Shown: positions 10,759-22,850, counted from the first letter of the stretch. The stretch: DNA of 64,000 nucleotides from Rutpela maculata (GCA_936432065.2 OW386287.2:2356001-2420000), one strand, 5' to 3'. The notes: a model not told the origin generated them from the sequence alone. Made by a program: numbers and translations.

Positions 10759-11451
10759 TAAAACCGCTGCCCGAGGAATCACTACTTCCACATCTAGATT
10801 TTCTATCCAGGTCACTCACAACGAAAAAAATTTGTATGTGGAAATAATTGTTTATGGAACTTTAATAATATATTATTTGAAATCCTCTACCCCAAAAACC
10901 CATAAAACGATACCCCACATCGGTAGTGGGGTGGGGGTGGTGATAGGGGGTGGTAGTGGGGGTGGATGAAGTAAAAAAATATTTTGAGGTTTATGGTTCT
11001 TGTACCCACACTAAATCACAATTTTTTTCATCCCCTTTAATAATGGGGTTGGGGTGGTAATTGGGGGTGGCTAATGCCAAATTTTTTTTTGAGACCTTGG
11101 CTTCTCTTGTATATACTAAATACCAATTTTATGGACTCTTACCCGCTTGATTTACCTATTTACCCCAAATTTACCCCAATTTATCCCCCAACCCTTCGAC
11201 GGAACAAGATGAAAATATAATCTAGTTCTAGATCTCGTTAAAGTACATATGTGTACCAATATCTCAAACGGTTCCAGAGTAAACGTGCGCAACAAAAAAA
11301 TTACAAACGAACAGAACGACAGACAGAATTTTTTTTTGCTCAAATTTTAAATTTCGACGTTTCATGACATTCTAAGCCTATTTGAACAATGAAAATTTTT
11401 AAATATTTGTTTGTCGTTACTATACTTCCACTGAATGTGGAAGTAAAAGTA
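10759..11451 (+). repeat. Element X, copy B (near full length)
   Basis: It begins AAACCGCTGCCCGAGGAATC, then ACTTCCACATC, and ends with the hairpin-forming ACTTCCACTGAATGTGGAAG. The TIR-like ends ACTTCCACATC(C/T) and G(G/A)ATGTGGAAGT lie slightly inside the conserved left border. The internal order matches copy F at 53.64 kb: a G-rich GGTAGTGGGGTGGGGGTGG tract, a TTTACCCCAATTTA tract, CAAACGGTTCCAGAGTAAAC, a GACAGA run and CATTCTAAGCCTATTTGAAC. No protein is encoded, so this is a non-autonomous repeat of unknown class. Confidence 0.85.
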
Positions 11452-11741
11452 AACTATCACATCTAGTAATGTAAATAACTATTACTTACGTTAACAATTT
11501 ATGTACCTTATCAGTTATAAGCCATCGGCACCAAAAACAACTATAAACAAGCTAAAAACATTATACTCCACCAATTTATTGAACTTTTTACATAATTATT
11601 ACACATTCTATAGGATAGTCTTCGCAGTTTTTTTTTTGTAAGTAATGTTAGTTTTAGACATGTTTAATTTTATAACACGAACTTGGAGAAACACTCAGTA
11701 TAAAATAAAGTAAAAAAAAAACTATATACAAAACTAATGTG

Positions 11742-11812
11742 GGTTTTGAACCCGGAACCCTTGGATTCCTCGTCAAAAACTTAAGAACTGCATCACCACC
11801 TGTCACATAAAA
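11742..11812 (-). repeat. tRNA-derived pseudogene-like module
   Basis: The minus strand reads GGTGGTGATGCAG (A-box-like), then TTTTTGACGAGGAATCC, then GGGTTCCGGGTTCAAAACCC with a B box. Spacing is tRNA-like, but acceptor-stem pairing is not evident, so it is probably a pseudogene or SINE head. Confidence 0.45.
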
Positions 11813-12441
11813 CAATCTATATTTTTACATTATAAGCGACGAGTTGAAATCATATTTCCACGGTTGGATATTTTATTATGTAATGTATATTACTAAAATA
11901 TATAAATGCATATAAAAGGAAATATCATTTCACATGATTTCCATTCAATTACAAAAAGATTTAAAAATTTTTTTTTTTCAAATTTAAATAATTAATAACT
12001 TTTACCTTTATTGATCGATTTTGTTCCTCTGGCTAACACTGTCCAATTTTGAATACAATCGGATTTTTCTTTCTTAAGTTAATGTGCTCACAAGAAACGT
12101 GACGGAGAGACAGACAGATGGACATTTTGAAAGTTATTCAGAATTCGTTCACTAACACGAGCTATGAAATTTTTTTGTTTACGAACGATGTTTTCGGTTT
12201 TGGAAATGTGCCGATCAAATGCAATATACTCTTCGTTTTCGTATTTGCGAATAACCAGGCATCTACTTTACGATGGAGTAGGAGTACATCATATACCATC
12301 ATTGTTCCTGCGAAATAATGACCTCTAGCCTAGACTTATAATTTTTAGATTGAACTCTATTGACGCTACCTACAATTTAAAGATGCCGTTTTGCCTCTAC
12401 ATAAGGTATCTAACCTCTTTGCAAAGTTTTCAGCTTATAAC
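11813..12441. other. No gene recognised
   Basis: AT-rich sequence between element X copy B and the hAT element. Nothing supported was found. Confidence 0.4.
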
Positions 12442-13288
12442 CTCAACACTAGGATGGCCCATCTCTATAGGGGGTGAATTTTTTTTGCGTATTTTTTAAG
12501 TCTCACCCCACAAAAATATACTATTATACTAGGAATAATTTATGTCAAAGTTTCAGATAATTCGGTGAACGTTAACCCGTGCCGCATTCAGGTAGAAATT
12601 TGTAGATAAGATTTTATTACGGTAATACACTTAAATTTTACTTAAAATACAAATATCTACCTCTTTTCTCATAATGTTTTATTGGTGTAATTATTTCCTA
12701 GAAATTATTTGTTTTGGAAGTTTGGAAATATAATGCACCTACGGTAGGTTTTTATGTCAGTTTGCAATTGTGTTTTACAGTGGTGACATTATAAGTTCTA
12801 GCATACGTTCCTTTTTGAAAAAACATTTAACGATGGCTGATGTTAGATCCTTACGAAAGGATACTTTCATTTACTTAGTTGGACATTATTCGTCACAAAT
12901 CATTGGCAATAAATTGCCGTCTAATAGACAAGTATTACAAGTGCTCTTTTATAACATTCGTGAAGTGAAGCTAAGTGTACATGAAAGTGCTAAATTAACA
13001 ATAAAAGATGTGTCAGTTTTTTGGGATAAAGCTCGCATTCCGACACGTCAGGATTTTCATTGTGTTAAACAACTAGATAAACTTTATGCAGAGTGGAGGA
13101 ACTTACAAAAATCGGCTAAAAGGGCCAGTGCGGGAGGTAAAGAAAAAAATTTCGTTGAAAAATTGGACGATCTCTTTGACATTTCTCATGCAAATGCATT
13201 GGAGTTGATGAAAATAGATGAAGATAAGCAGTTTTTAATTAACCAAAGAAAAAAGGGACGTCCTGGATTTATGCATGGTATTGATTAC

Positions 13289-14200
13289 CAGGGTTCGAAG
13301 ATATATATCCAGTGATATATATCATGATATATATCACGATATATATCATGATATTTATAGTGAAATAAATATCACTTTTTTGATATATATCAAATTTCTG
13401 CAAAAACGCTTAAAATTGTGAGAATATGACAACACTGCTTTGATTATGTCAACTCCTGCTGCTGCTATTAGCAAAGAAGGGACTTCCCGCTCGCAAGCCA
13501 ATACCTAACCTACATTATTTTATATGCTGGCATAAAGTGTCTGTTCTACAATGAGCTGAGAAATACCTGTTTTAATCGTTTAAATATAGATATAACAATA
13601 TATTAACTAATAAGCAACATGCCAAGAGACAAACATCCTGTATGGAAAAATTCTTGCAAAATTAAGACTAAAAATTGTGGAAAATGTCAATTTTGAACAA
13701 GTTCTTGTTATCGAAATAAGCTGAAATTTTACGTATAGTATAGTATACAAGTAGTTTTGAAGAGACAATAGTATATTATAGTATCATTGAACATTGCTGG
13801 TCTGATGACTAAATAGAACAAAAATAAAATTATGCAAAAAAAAAATTAAAAAAGCTTTTGTTTCAAAAATGTACTAAAAAGCAAAAAAAAACCATTTTCA
13901 AAATCATACATCTACAAAATAAAAGATTTGCTGGTGGTCATATAACACTATTGCAAAGTTACTTTGCTCAATTGACCGCCCGCAAAGATTTTATTTTCTG
14001 GATGTATGAATTTAAACATGTTTATTTTTTACTACTTGGTACATTTGAATAAAAGTTTTTTTTTAATATATTTTTTTATAATTTTATTATAAATATTAAA
14101 ATATCCGATATATATCAATTATTGATATATATCCGATATATATCGTAAATATCGGATATTTTGATATTTATAATAAATATCACGATATTTTCGAACCCTG
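13289..14200. mobile_element. Non-autonomous hAT element nested in the transposase gene
   Basis: It is flanked by the 8-bp duplication TTGATTAC at 13281-13288 and 14201-14208. Ends are CAGGGTTCGAA (13289-13299) and its exact complement TTCGAACCCTG (14190-14200), a classic hAT terminus. Subterminal regions are dense in (C)GATATATATC repeats on both sides. Length is 912 bp. A remnant of a BED-finger-like N-terminus lies inside (13619-13696), which suggests derivation from an autonomous hAT by internal deletion. Confidence 0.95.
13619..13696 (+). pseudogene. BED-finger-like N-terminal remnant inside hAT MITE
   Basis: An ATG-initiated 25-codon frame reads MPRDKHPVWKNSCKIKTKNC then GKCQF and a stop. 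A short basic leader, a conserved W and a CxxC pair is how BED zinc fingers of hAT transposases start. Only this piece survives. The function would have been DNA binding; it is now a fossil. Confidence 0.5.
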
Positions 14201-16475
14201 TTGATTACCAACTTGCTTCTCAAGAAAAATCAGCTGAGGAGAAATTACAGAAATTATCCGAACGAATGCAACGAAGTCAACAAGAAAAAGCTAGATTAGA
14301 GGAAACAGTCACCTGTCCATCATCAAGTAGTAATTCAGCCGACTCCAACGAAAATGAAGATGAAATAATCGAAGCCCAAGAAGATTTGTTACAAGACCAG
14401 CCTGGCCCGTCACAGCCAAAAAAGAGGAGATTGTATGGAACATGTAACATCATCACACCAAAAATAGCCGCTGCATTTGATGCTTGCAAAATAAGCGACA
14501 GGTATGGAGTCCATATTTTGACGGCAGTAGCAGAAGCACTAGGACATGACACCACATCTTTGTCCATCAGCAGAACCACACTTCAGCGCTCTAGACAACG
14601 CATCCGCGAAGAAAGAGCTGAAATATTAAAAACTGCCTTCGGTAATTCTGAATTGCCGGCCCCAGTCATCCATTGGGATGGAAAACTTTTACCTTCTCTC
14701 ACTGGAATGGGAAATATCGATAGACTTGCTATCTTAGTTACTAGTGGAGATATTGAACAACTACTTGGAATACCAGCTTTGCCCAATTCAACTGGAAGAG
14801 AACAGACTGAAGCAGTTTATGATGTGCTTTGTGAATGGAATTTGGACAAAAAGGTAATAGCTTTGTGTTGTGATACAACAGCATCAAATATGGGTTATAT
14901 AAATGGGGCAGCCACACTATTGCAACAAAAATTAGAAAGAGATATTCTATATTTTCCTTGTAGACATCATATTTTTGAAGTGGTTTTGAGAAGTGTGTTT
15001 GACAGAAAAATGCCTTCCTCATCTGGTCCAAATGTGCCACTATTTAAACGTTTTAGGGAATTTTGGCCTAAAATAGATCAAAATAAACTAAAAACTGGAT
15101 TTCAGGTATCAAAAATTAAGCACATTTTACAACCAGTTAAAGCCGAAATTGTAAAGTTTCTAAATGCAGCTTTACCTTTGCAACAGCCTCGTGATGATTA
15201 TAAAGAATTTTTAATGCTTTCTAAACTTTTTGTTGAAGAAGAGCCCACTCACACGACATTCTATCAACCAGGGGCATTTCATCATGCACGTTGGATGGCC
15301 AAAGCCATTTACTGTCTAAAAATATTTTTTTTCCAAGATCAGTTCCAACTAACTAAAAAAGAAAAAATAGGTATTGAAGATATATGTCTCTTTATTGTAA
15401 AGGTTTATGTAAAGGCCTGGTTTACAGCGTCATTTGCTAGTAAAGCACCGCTTCATGACTTAGACTTTTGTAAAGAACTCATTAATTATCAAAATATTGA
15501 CAAAGAAATATCTCAAGCCGCAAGTAGGAAAATAGTGAACCATTTGTGGTACCTTAATTCAGTAAATGTTGGCTTATCTTTCTTTGATGACGATATTTCA
15601 GTTACCACTAAAAGAGAAATGGTTAAAGCTTTGAATAGGAAAGCACCAAATCAAGAAGGTATTAAACGACTTATGATTAGTAACATTACTGACGTTGAAA
15701 ACAAGGAAATTCAGGACTTCATATGCGAGAACACTAAACAGTTTTTTCAAAAATTAGGTTTGTCTATGGAATTTTTGGAAAATGATCCAACAACATCGAG
15801 GGAAAATGAAAGTTATACCCGATGTTTCAATATTGTAAACAAAATTAAAGTTGTAAATGATGCCGCTGAGAGAGGAATCAAACTTATTACTGACTATAAT
15901 GACATTTTAACAAAAAATGAAAACCAAAAACAGTTTTTACTCCAAGTTGTAAATGATTATAAATCACAGTTTCCAAATGTAAAAAAAGAAACCCTGTCGC
16001 ATGCTTTGGCCTAGTGCAAAAAATATTGTTTTTATTACTATATGTCTTGTAGATTTAGGATAATATTTGGTACTATGTATGAAAAAAACGTTTCATAATA
16101 AAATACACAAAGATAAAACGAGAGTTTTATTTCAAAAACTTCTAGTCTAGTTTTCTTAGACTACGAATTTACAGTAGTATGACACATGTCATAGTCACAA
16201 CAGATAATGTCTTTGATATTTGTATGACTTGATTAGTCATTCTAAAGATAAATGTTGCTGATTAAAAAAAAAAAAAACAATGCATCAACCAAAGAATGTA
16301 AATAATTCCATTTACTTTTATTATTGCATAATAATGCATTCCGCGGCACCCCTTGCCTTCAATTTGCCTCAATAATATTTTGAGGGGACTGTTTTTTCTT
16401 CAAATGGAACCATTTGCAGGGGTGAGAAATAAAAAATTTCGATTTCGAAAAAGATGGGCCACCCTAACTCAACAC

Positions 16476-17739
16476 CCTGTATAACCAGTCCAAAACAGAA
16501 CTGGTTTTAAATTCTCATTTCGTGTATATTAAATTTTTGCATCAGATAAAACCCGGAGATAATCGGTTTATATTCGTATGTAGTAATCCAATAAATTTAA
16601 ATATATTCAAATTCATTCGATTATATATTTTTAATTCCCTTGTTTTCATTTGAAACTCTAATGAATAGTAAAATTTTCCGATAAATCAGTAATAATTCGT
16701 AATGTTTGTTAAGCGCTCTGTAAATCTGTGACACGCAAATGTTAATGCTTTTAAAATGGAAAATGGCGCCACCGGTACAGACTTGTACCCATATAATGGA
16801 ATTAAATTAGTATGTAAATTTATTATTGTCGCCTATCCGTTAAATTAAATTTGTTCGAGTTCTGAAAGGGCTATAAAAAATTTTGCTTTTATTTTTCTAC
16901 AATGTTGCGGAAATATGATAAGTTGAATCCGTAACGCATCGGGGTACGAATTTTAGTCTCAAATTAGACACCTTTTGGAAAAAAAAAATTGTAGATAAGG
17001 TTTACACAGAAAGAAACGTGTGGAAAGCTGATAATCTTCTAAAGAAAAGTTTCAAATAAATAATCTTTGATATCTATTTCTTGTCGATATACTTAGTGTC
17101 TATTGGATAAAAAAGTTTCCTGCTCGATATACTCCCAACTAGCACCAAAGTAACAGTAACTGAGATGGTAACCTCGAATGAGTAACCGTTACGTAACCTC
17201 CACTAAATTTATACGACTTTGACGTAAAATTTCCTTTGAGAAATCTATAGTCGCTGCCTCGTAGTTTCTACCACTAGTGATTACTTAAGAGTACGAACAT
17301 GCCGAAGGTGCTACGCTGTTACAGATGCAGATCACAATTTACTCTGCTGCCATCGGTATGTGCGGTCACATTTAAATGTACAGGCTTGTGTTACAAATTG
17401 ATGGCATCGATCTTCAGCATGTCCATACCGTTATAGTTATGTGTGACTTCTATGATGTAGCTTTTTCGGTACGTGGGAACGTCGTAGTGGATAGTGGGAC
17501 GACCTCCGAGTCTTTAGAACTTGACAAACGATGGTAGCAGCGACTAACTCATGTTACAGAAATATCACTTCAAAGTTGCGATCATTTTCAAATAGCCTTG
17601 GTAGTTGCCACAACGTTCTGGCAACCTTCACTAACTGTTTAAAGTCGTGGAACTTGTAACACGGTGGCCTACAACCAAATTTAAATCAAAGTGTTTTACT
17701 TTTTTTGTTTAATGACACAACCACACAAAAAAGTGGTCT
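16476..17739. other. No gene recognised; GC-richer block at 17.1-17.65 kb
   Basis: 16476-17100 is AT-rich with no features. 17100-17650 is visibly less AT-rich than its surroundings and has no poly-A/T tracts. No frame longer than about 46 codons is recognisable, on either strand. It may be unique host sequence or a decayed gene; I could not assign it. Confidence 0.35.
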
Positions 17740-17875
17740 GGCCTGAGGACCAGGCCAGTGTATCCTTATGTATTTGGACCGGCTGAAACCGAATCGGAAG
17801 TCAGATTGGCTAGTTTTCAGTTTTTCAGACCAGTGTATCCTTACCAAATACATAAGGATACACTAGAAATCAGAT
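17740..17875. repeat. Short inverted repeat around CAGTGTATCCTTATGTATTT
   Basis: CAGTGTATCCTTATGTATTT at about 17756-17775 is repeated inverted as AAATACATAAGGATACACT at about 17849-17867. A partial direct copy (CCAGTGTATCCTTA) lies at about 17831. CTGGCCTGAGGACCAGGCCAG just before it is itself palindromic. Confidence 0.7.
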
Positions 17876-17904
17876 CTAACATGATGCACTTATAATAGTT
17901 ATTT

Positions 17905-18023
17905 AAGATACAGGTGTAAAAAGCCATTCTTTATTGCATGAATGGCTAGATTAAAAATACGAGCGAAGCGAGTGTTTTTAAAAGCCATGAGTGCAATAAA
18001 CAGGCTTTTTACAAGTGTATCTT
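17905..18023. repeat. 119-bp hairpin upstream of the Crypton gene
   Basis: Arms AAGATACAGGTGTAAAAAGC (from 17905) and GCTTTTTACAAGTGTATCTT (to 18023) pair. Inside them ATTGCATGAATGGCT pairs with AGCCATGAGTGCAAT, and at the centre TTAAAAATACGAGC pairs with GCGAGTGTTTTTAA. The whole block folds into one stem about 260 bases before the recombinase start. A related GTGCAATAA...TTTTTACAC line lies downstream of the gene at about 19414-19470, so this may mark the ends of the Crypton element. Confidence 0.7.
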
Positions 18024-18286
18024 ACAACGGTTTATCTTCGATCGTGTCAATTATTGTAAGAAATGAGCAATTTTTCATGAATATTTGTAAAACTGTATCA
18101 ACCTTTTGTGAATGTCACTTTGACGGTTAGTATTATTCGAGTTGTAGTTGAAGTCGCCATTCTAATTATGTTACTTCATGGTCGTGACTGAAAATCTGTG
18201 ATGATAATAACTAAGGAAACGATATTATAAATAAACTGGCGTAGTTAAAGTCGCCATTGTTGTTCTTGAATGTTTGAATTAAAATA

Positions 18287-19368
18287 ATGTTTAATGGTGA
18301 TTATAGTAATGTAGAAGAGTTTCAAAATACTCCCCTAGAAGTTATGGAGATGGCACAAGCGGCAACGTCAACTTTAATACCTGAGAAGTCACGAAAACAA
18401 TATGAGTTGGTGTATAAACGATTCAACGATTGGTGTGTTTGAAGATACTGAAGAATATTACGGAAAATGTGTTTCTTGCGTATTTTTCAGAAAGAGCAAA
18501 GCATATAAAACCTTCAAGTCTTTGGTCGGAATATTCAATGGTGAAAGCTTTACTGATAGCTGAAAACGACATCGATCTTAAACAGTTTTCTAAGTTAACC
18601 GCTATGAAGCGGCAGTCTGTAGGATACCGTTCCAAGAAATCTAAAGTGTTTAGCAAAGATGAAATATACACACTTGTAAACGAAGCACCTAATGATAGAT
18701 ATTCAATGATGAAGATTGTAGCAATTTTTGGCATTGCCGGTGCATGCAGAAGAGACGAGTTTTATAAAATGAGCGTTGGTGATGTGCAAGATATTGGTAA
18801 TATGTTGATAGTGAGAATTCCAACATCAAAAACAAATAAAGCTCGAACTTTTATTATTGACCGTAAAACGAGAGACTTGGAAAATATGGTTGAAATTTAT
18901 AGAAAATACTCCACTCTTAGGTCACCAGCAACAAAACATGATCGACTGTTTGTGAACTACCGAAAGTGTTCTGTTCAGCCGATAGGTATTAATACCTTTG
19001 GGAAAACACCAAGCGAAATTGCGAGATATCTTGAGTTGCCCAATGCACATGAGTATACTGGTCATAGTTTCAGAAGGTCATCCGCCATCATGCTTGCAGA
19101 TGCAGGAGGGGATGTTTTACAGCTGAAGAGGCATGGTGGCTGGAAGTCATCGTCGGTGGCAGAATCTTACGTTGAAGAATCAATTAAAAACAAAATTGAG
19201 ATATGACATCAAATTTTGCAAAAAGAACCATCTGAGGAAGCAAGCTCAAATAATGTCATTGACGCTAATGATATACGGCCTACTACATAGAGGAGTCACG
19301 AGTTGCTTAGAATTCATATTGAAAATTGTGCTAATTGCAAGGTAGAAGTAAACATTGTTAAAAATTAA
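18287..19368 (+). pseudogene. Crypton-type tyrosine recombinase (frameshifted)
   Basis: The reading starts at the ATG at 18287 (MFNGDYSNVEEF) and stops at 18440. It resumes in another frame through LKILKNITENVFLAY to 19206, so one frameshift lies near 18435. Catalytic signature of tyrosine recombinases: Arg in GACRRDE, Lys in TSKTNKARTF, HSFRRS (H-x-x-R), GGW, and the nucleophile Tyr in AESYVEES. After a second frame change the C-terminus probably ends HIENCANCKVEVNIVKN at 19368. All active-site residues are present, so decay is recent. Cryptons are DNA transposons without terminal inverted repeats, and no target duplication was identified here. Confidence 0.8.
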
Positions 19369-21694
19369 TAATGAATAAAATACTGTTGCCCTTACTGATA
19401 CATTTTTTAGAAATCGTGCAATAAGAATTTTTATTACACAGTTTCTTATAAAAGGCCACTTTTTACACTGGAAATGATATAAAAAACTGTTGCTTTTTAT
19501 ACGACCGTGGATAAAAAAAATTACATATTATGTAAACAAAAGTCTGGTACTTAGCCATCGCAGAAAGCTGGATACTACTTTGTATTAGCTCTCTACGCCT
19601 TTATACTTTTAGATACTTCCTTCATTAAATGTATGCAGTATTTGCGACCAATCTTGTTGCCAATTAGTGTGCGAAAGAAAAGCCACACAAACATGCAACG
19701 GTGGCTTTTTTATGGTTATTTATTTGTAAATATTGTCAGTAAAATATTACACAATTCTATTCATATTAAAACGTCTCCATTGAAATAATTAATGACTATT
19801 TTAAATCATAAATACTTATCTCACTTACTTCCTTCTTTAACTCTCAACTGCGGCGTAGTTAGTTCCTTTTTGGGCGAAATTTAAATCCATTAACCGACAA
19901 CGAAATAAATACACGATTGCACAACGATTAGAACAAATTTATTTCGTGGCATGACTAAAGTTTAACCTTTCACAATTATTAATGGGACATAAATCAAAAT
20001 TCCGCGGTAAAAATATGGAATCTTGAGTTTCTTTCTGCTGTAAATATGCAATTTGATGAGATTCCTAACAGTCCAACCAATGCTAAAGTGGGTTGGTAAT
20101 GCAGAAATAGCGTAAGTTTTTTTAAGTTTTCGGGGTGCCCAATTTCACCAAATTGACGTTAACCACCATCTTTGCGAAATGTTGAAATCTAGGTATCCTA
20201 TGAATCGTTAATACTACAACACAAATGCACAGTGGTTCGAAATAAATAAAAAGTTGACAAATCTCAAAATTTATAAGTATGTTATATAGCTTTCACATTC
20301 CAAGGGTACATTCGTAATATTTCCCGGAGTATCAACTTTATTAAAGAAGTTTGCCTCTCAAATATGAATAATTGTTAAACTACGATTTTATTTTACTTTG
20401 TTGGCAGATTTCAATGTGTGATTGTGCTTCAAATACTTGTGCTTTTGGTTTGTAATTTTTACAAGAAAAACTTTAAAGCAAGTACTTTATTTACATATAA
20501 AATATTGCCACAAATTTTATTTTGAAGCACCTGACTATTATTTTTTATAAACGTAATTTCTTTGACATTTTGTAACTTCTATTAGACCTAAAGTGAGTTT
20601 GCCATTAAAAGCCACGGGGATTTTCATTCTAAAATATACTCTAGGTAACCCTCTAAGCAGCGGTTAAATGCGTTTTTGCTCGAAGTTGTTCCATTAGAAA
20701 AAAATTGTGTTTTTTTTTATTGCCGATGTGTCGACTGTCCGAAGAGACAGAATCCCGAAATAAAGTATAGAGAACTTCACAGCAGAAAAATATCTCAAGT
20801 TGCAACGAATCAAGACATATTCAATAGATGTTCGATTTCATCAGATCCCTGATCACTTCTCTTTGCAAACTTCTCCAGAAGAAGAAGTCAAAGTTGTTAC
20901 CTGAAGTATTTAAAAGAGATTTATTTAAAAGAGTCCACAATTCCATCTTCTGAGGAGAATGTGACCAGATATCAATTTTTTTTTTCAAAAACTTTAGTTC
21001 AAGTTGGTAAAACACTTTAATTCCAAGATCAGAAAAAGTAAAGAGGGTTCATTTTTTTTGGCAAAAGACTTCGCGTCGTTTACTTTCCATTCATTAGGGA
21101 ACTCTGTTCAATATGGCAATTAATAATATGGACTATAAACTGAACAATATGCGGGCAACAATATTCTCAACATAGTTCAGTATATATTATCTGTTCCACA
21201 GGCATTATATTTCAATTCGTTAAGAACCTTTGTGGCTAAAGTAAATGTAAAATTAATGCTTTGGTTAAACGCATTATCGTTATAAAAATCTTAACATATA
21301 TACATATATACATTTATAGTATTTTGCACCCCAGTTTACAATTTACTGTTAGCTACGTCAATTTAGGAAATACAAATAAAGAGCTCAACGATACATTATT
21401 AACAACAATAATTACATAATTGTTAAATTTATTTTATTTATATTCTGTTTGAGGAAGTTATATTATACGCCTGTTACGGTAGTGAGCGCTTAATATCTAT
21501 CCGCATCATTTAAACCTTTTAATTGCATAAATGTAAGAAATTCGTGTGTGAAAATAGTTAAATATAATTACCTTTCACTTCAATAAAGGTTTATTCGACC
21601 CTGAAACAAAAAAATACAGAATAAGAAATAATATTTAAAATATGTTATATTTAAAAAAAATAATAGTAATAAATAATAATAGTAATATTATTAT
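19369..21694. other. AT-rich, no gene recognised
   Basis: There is a small inverted repeat at about 19680-19716 (AAAAGCCAC / GTGGCTTTT). Otherwise I see no coding domain, duplicated block or TIR pair in this 2.3 kb. Short frames such as 20821-21015 (minus) have no recognisable features. Confidence 0.4.
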
Positions 21695-22290
21695 AAAGAA
21701 CCCCGCACAAAACAAATTGAAAGTAGGTCACAGTCGATTTGTCTTAAAATTCAGTATTTTATAGTTTTCGACTTTCTGAACAAAAGTTCTCATGGGCCTA
21801 ACTCAAGAAATGTACAAGAATGATCTATTGTACAGTTAAAAAAATTTCGAATTCATGATTTTTTTCCTATATTTTATACTGTGATAGCCCTTTATAATAT
21901 TTTGCACATTTGTTGCAAAAAACATTTGTTGTTTTAATAAAAATAGCGTAGAAAAAAATTAAAGTTTGAAAAATGTTGGCGAAGGCACCGGGAAATCTAT
22001 ATAAAAATAACAAGTGAAAAAAATATTCGGTCAAATCAGCTAAAACATTTTTTACATAAAGTATGTGTCTTCCTGATCGAAAAATTTTAATTGAAAAACT
22101 TTCCGAAATTGCTCCTTTGACCTCTGATACCCCAACAATAAATTAAAAGTTCGATAAGGTACAGAATTTTACAAGAGTTTATAGTTGGGCCCATGAGAAC
22201 TGTTGTCAGTAAGTCGAGAACTATAACATACTGAATTTTCAGATAAATCGACTAGGATCCACTTTCCATTTGTTTTATGCGGGGTTCTTT
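21695..22290. mobile_element. Foldback element, 0.6 kb
   Basis: Ends AAAGAACCCCGCA (21695) and GCGGGGTTCTTT (to 22290) are inverted. The similarity continues inward for about 170 bases, with blocks such as CGATTTGTC, TTCAGTATTTTATAG and GTTCTCATGGGCC on the left and their complements on the right. The target duplication is not clear. The GCCCATGAGAAC module recurs at 55.1-55.25 and 59.78 kb. No coding content. Confidence 0.8.
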
Positions 22291-22599
22291 GAAACGTGTA
22301 AAATAGCATGGTGGAATACTCCCTATTGAATGGGTCATAATTCGTTATACAGGCTGATCGCCAGAGGCATGTAAATTATCATGCTTCATATAAATGGGCT
22401 CATTTAGCATACCTTTTTTTTAAATTCATATTTAGAAAGTACACCTTGTAGTTACTAAATGTGCAAATATCAGATTTTTTTCAATTCCTCCCTCAAAATA
22501 AATAATGAAAATAGAGGGTGCGAAAACGCAGCGGTACGACGGACGTGCTAATTTCGTTCATATCTTTTAAGTGTTCTGTATTTTGTTATTAACAATTTC

Positions 22600-22680
22600 T
22601 AATTACCGTTAAAATTGTTGATGACTAACAGCAGTCCTATAGCAGATCCTTGAGGGACGCCATGATTAATGGCTTAACGT
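22600..22680 (-). pseudogene. Reverse transcriptase fragment (GVPQG motif)
   Basis: The minus strand reads INHGVPQGSAIGLLLVINNF. GVPQGS(x)LGPLLF is block 4 of non-LTR reverse transcriptases. Only this short block is preserved. It is a fossil. Confidence 0.5.
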
Positions 22681-22850
22681 TAAATGCTTAACGCAAATCT
22701 GTCAGTCTGTATACAAAATTAGTTTCTCCTCATTAATTCATCAACGCAGAGCCCTTGCAGTCTGAAATTTGGTGGAAATGTTTCATTTCATGTGTAAGCA
22801 GCTACTAAGAAGCAATTTTCTAAAGAGATTGAAATGAGGATTGAAAGTAT

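Larger units (their letters stand above)
12833..16014 (+). pseudogene. hAT-like transposase gene, split by a nested insertion
   Basis: Two frames (12833-13288 and 14209-16014) join in frame when the inserted 912 bp and one target duplicate are removed, giving about 753 residues. I start at the ATG at 12833 (MADVRSLRKD) because the longer frame upstream opens with GTG. Visible parts are: a Lys-rich helical N-terminus; a coiled-coil/acidic linker (about residues 155-225, ending QPKKRRL); HWDGKLL (D about 309); LCCDTTASNMG (D about 374); FPCRHHIFEVVL (about 402-413); and a long C-terminus. D...DTTxSN...CxHH fits an RNase H-like hAT catalytic core, where CxxH is expected. The family is not one I can name. 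The insertion makes this copy inactive, but no other lesion was seen. Confidence 0.75.
12450..16467 (+). mobile_element. hAT-like DNA transposon, 4.0 kb, with 8-bp TSD
   Basis: The 8-mer CTCAACAC flanks the element at 12442-12449 and 16468-16475. The inner ends are inverted: left TAGGATGGCCCATCT, right (complement) TTAGGGTGGCCCATCT, both followed further in by CTCACCCC. An 8-bp target duplication and a T/CAGGG-type end are hallmarks of the hAT superfamily. The right flank continues CCTGTATA, so the insertion split a pre-existing AACACCCTGTATA repeat end. It encloses one long transposase-like gene, itself split by a 912-bp insertion. Confidence 0.85.

Noticed and set aside
12770..12832. N-terminal extension of the hAT-like gene
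   Set aside because: The extension opens with GTG, not ATG. The ATG at 12833 is a better start for a eukaryotic gene.
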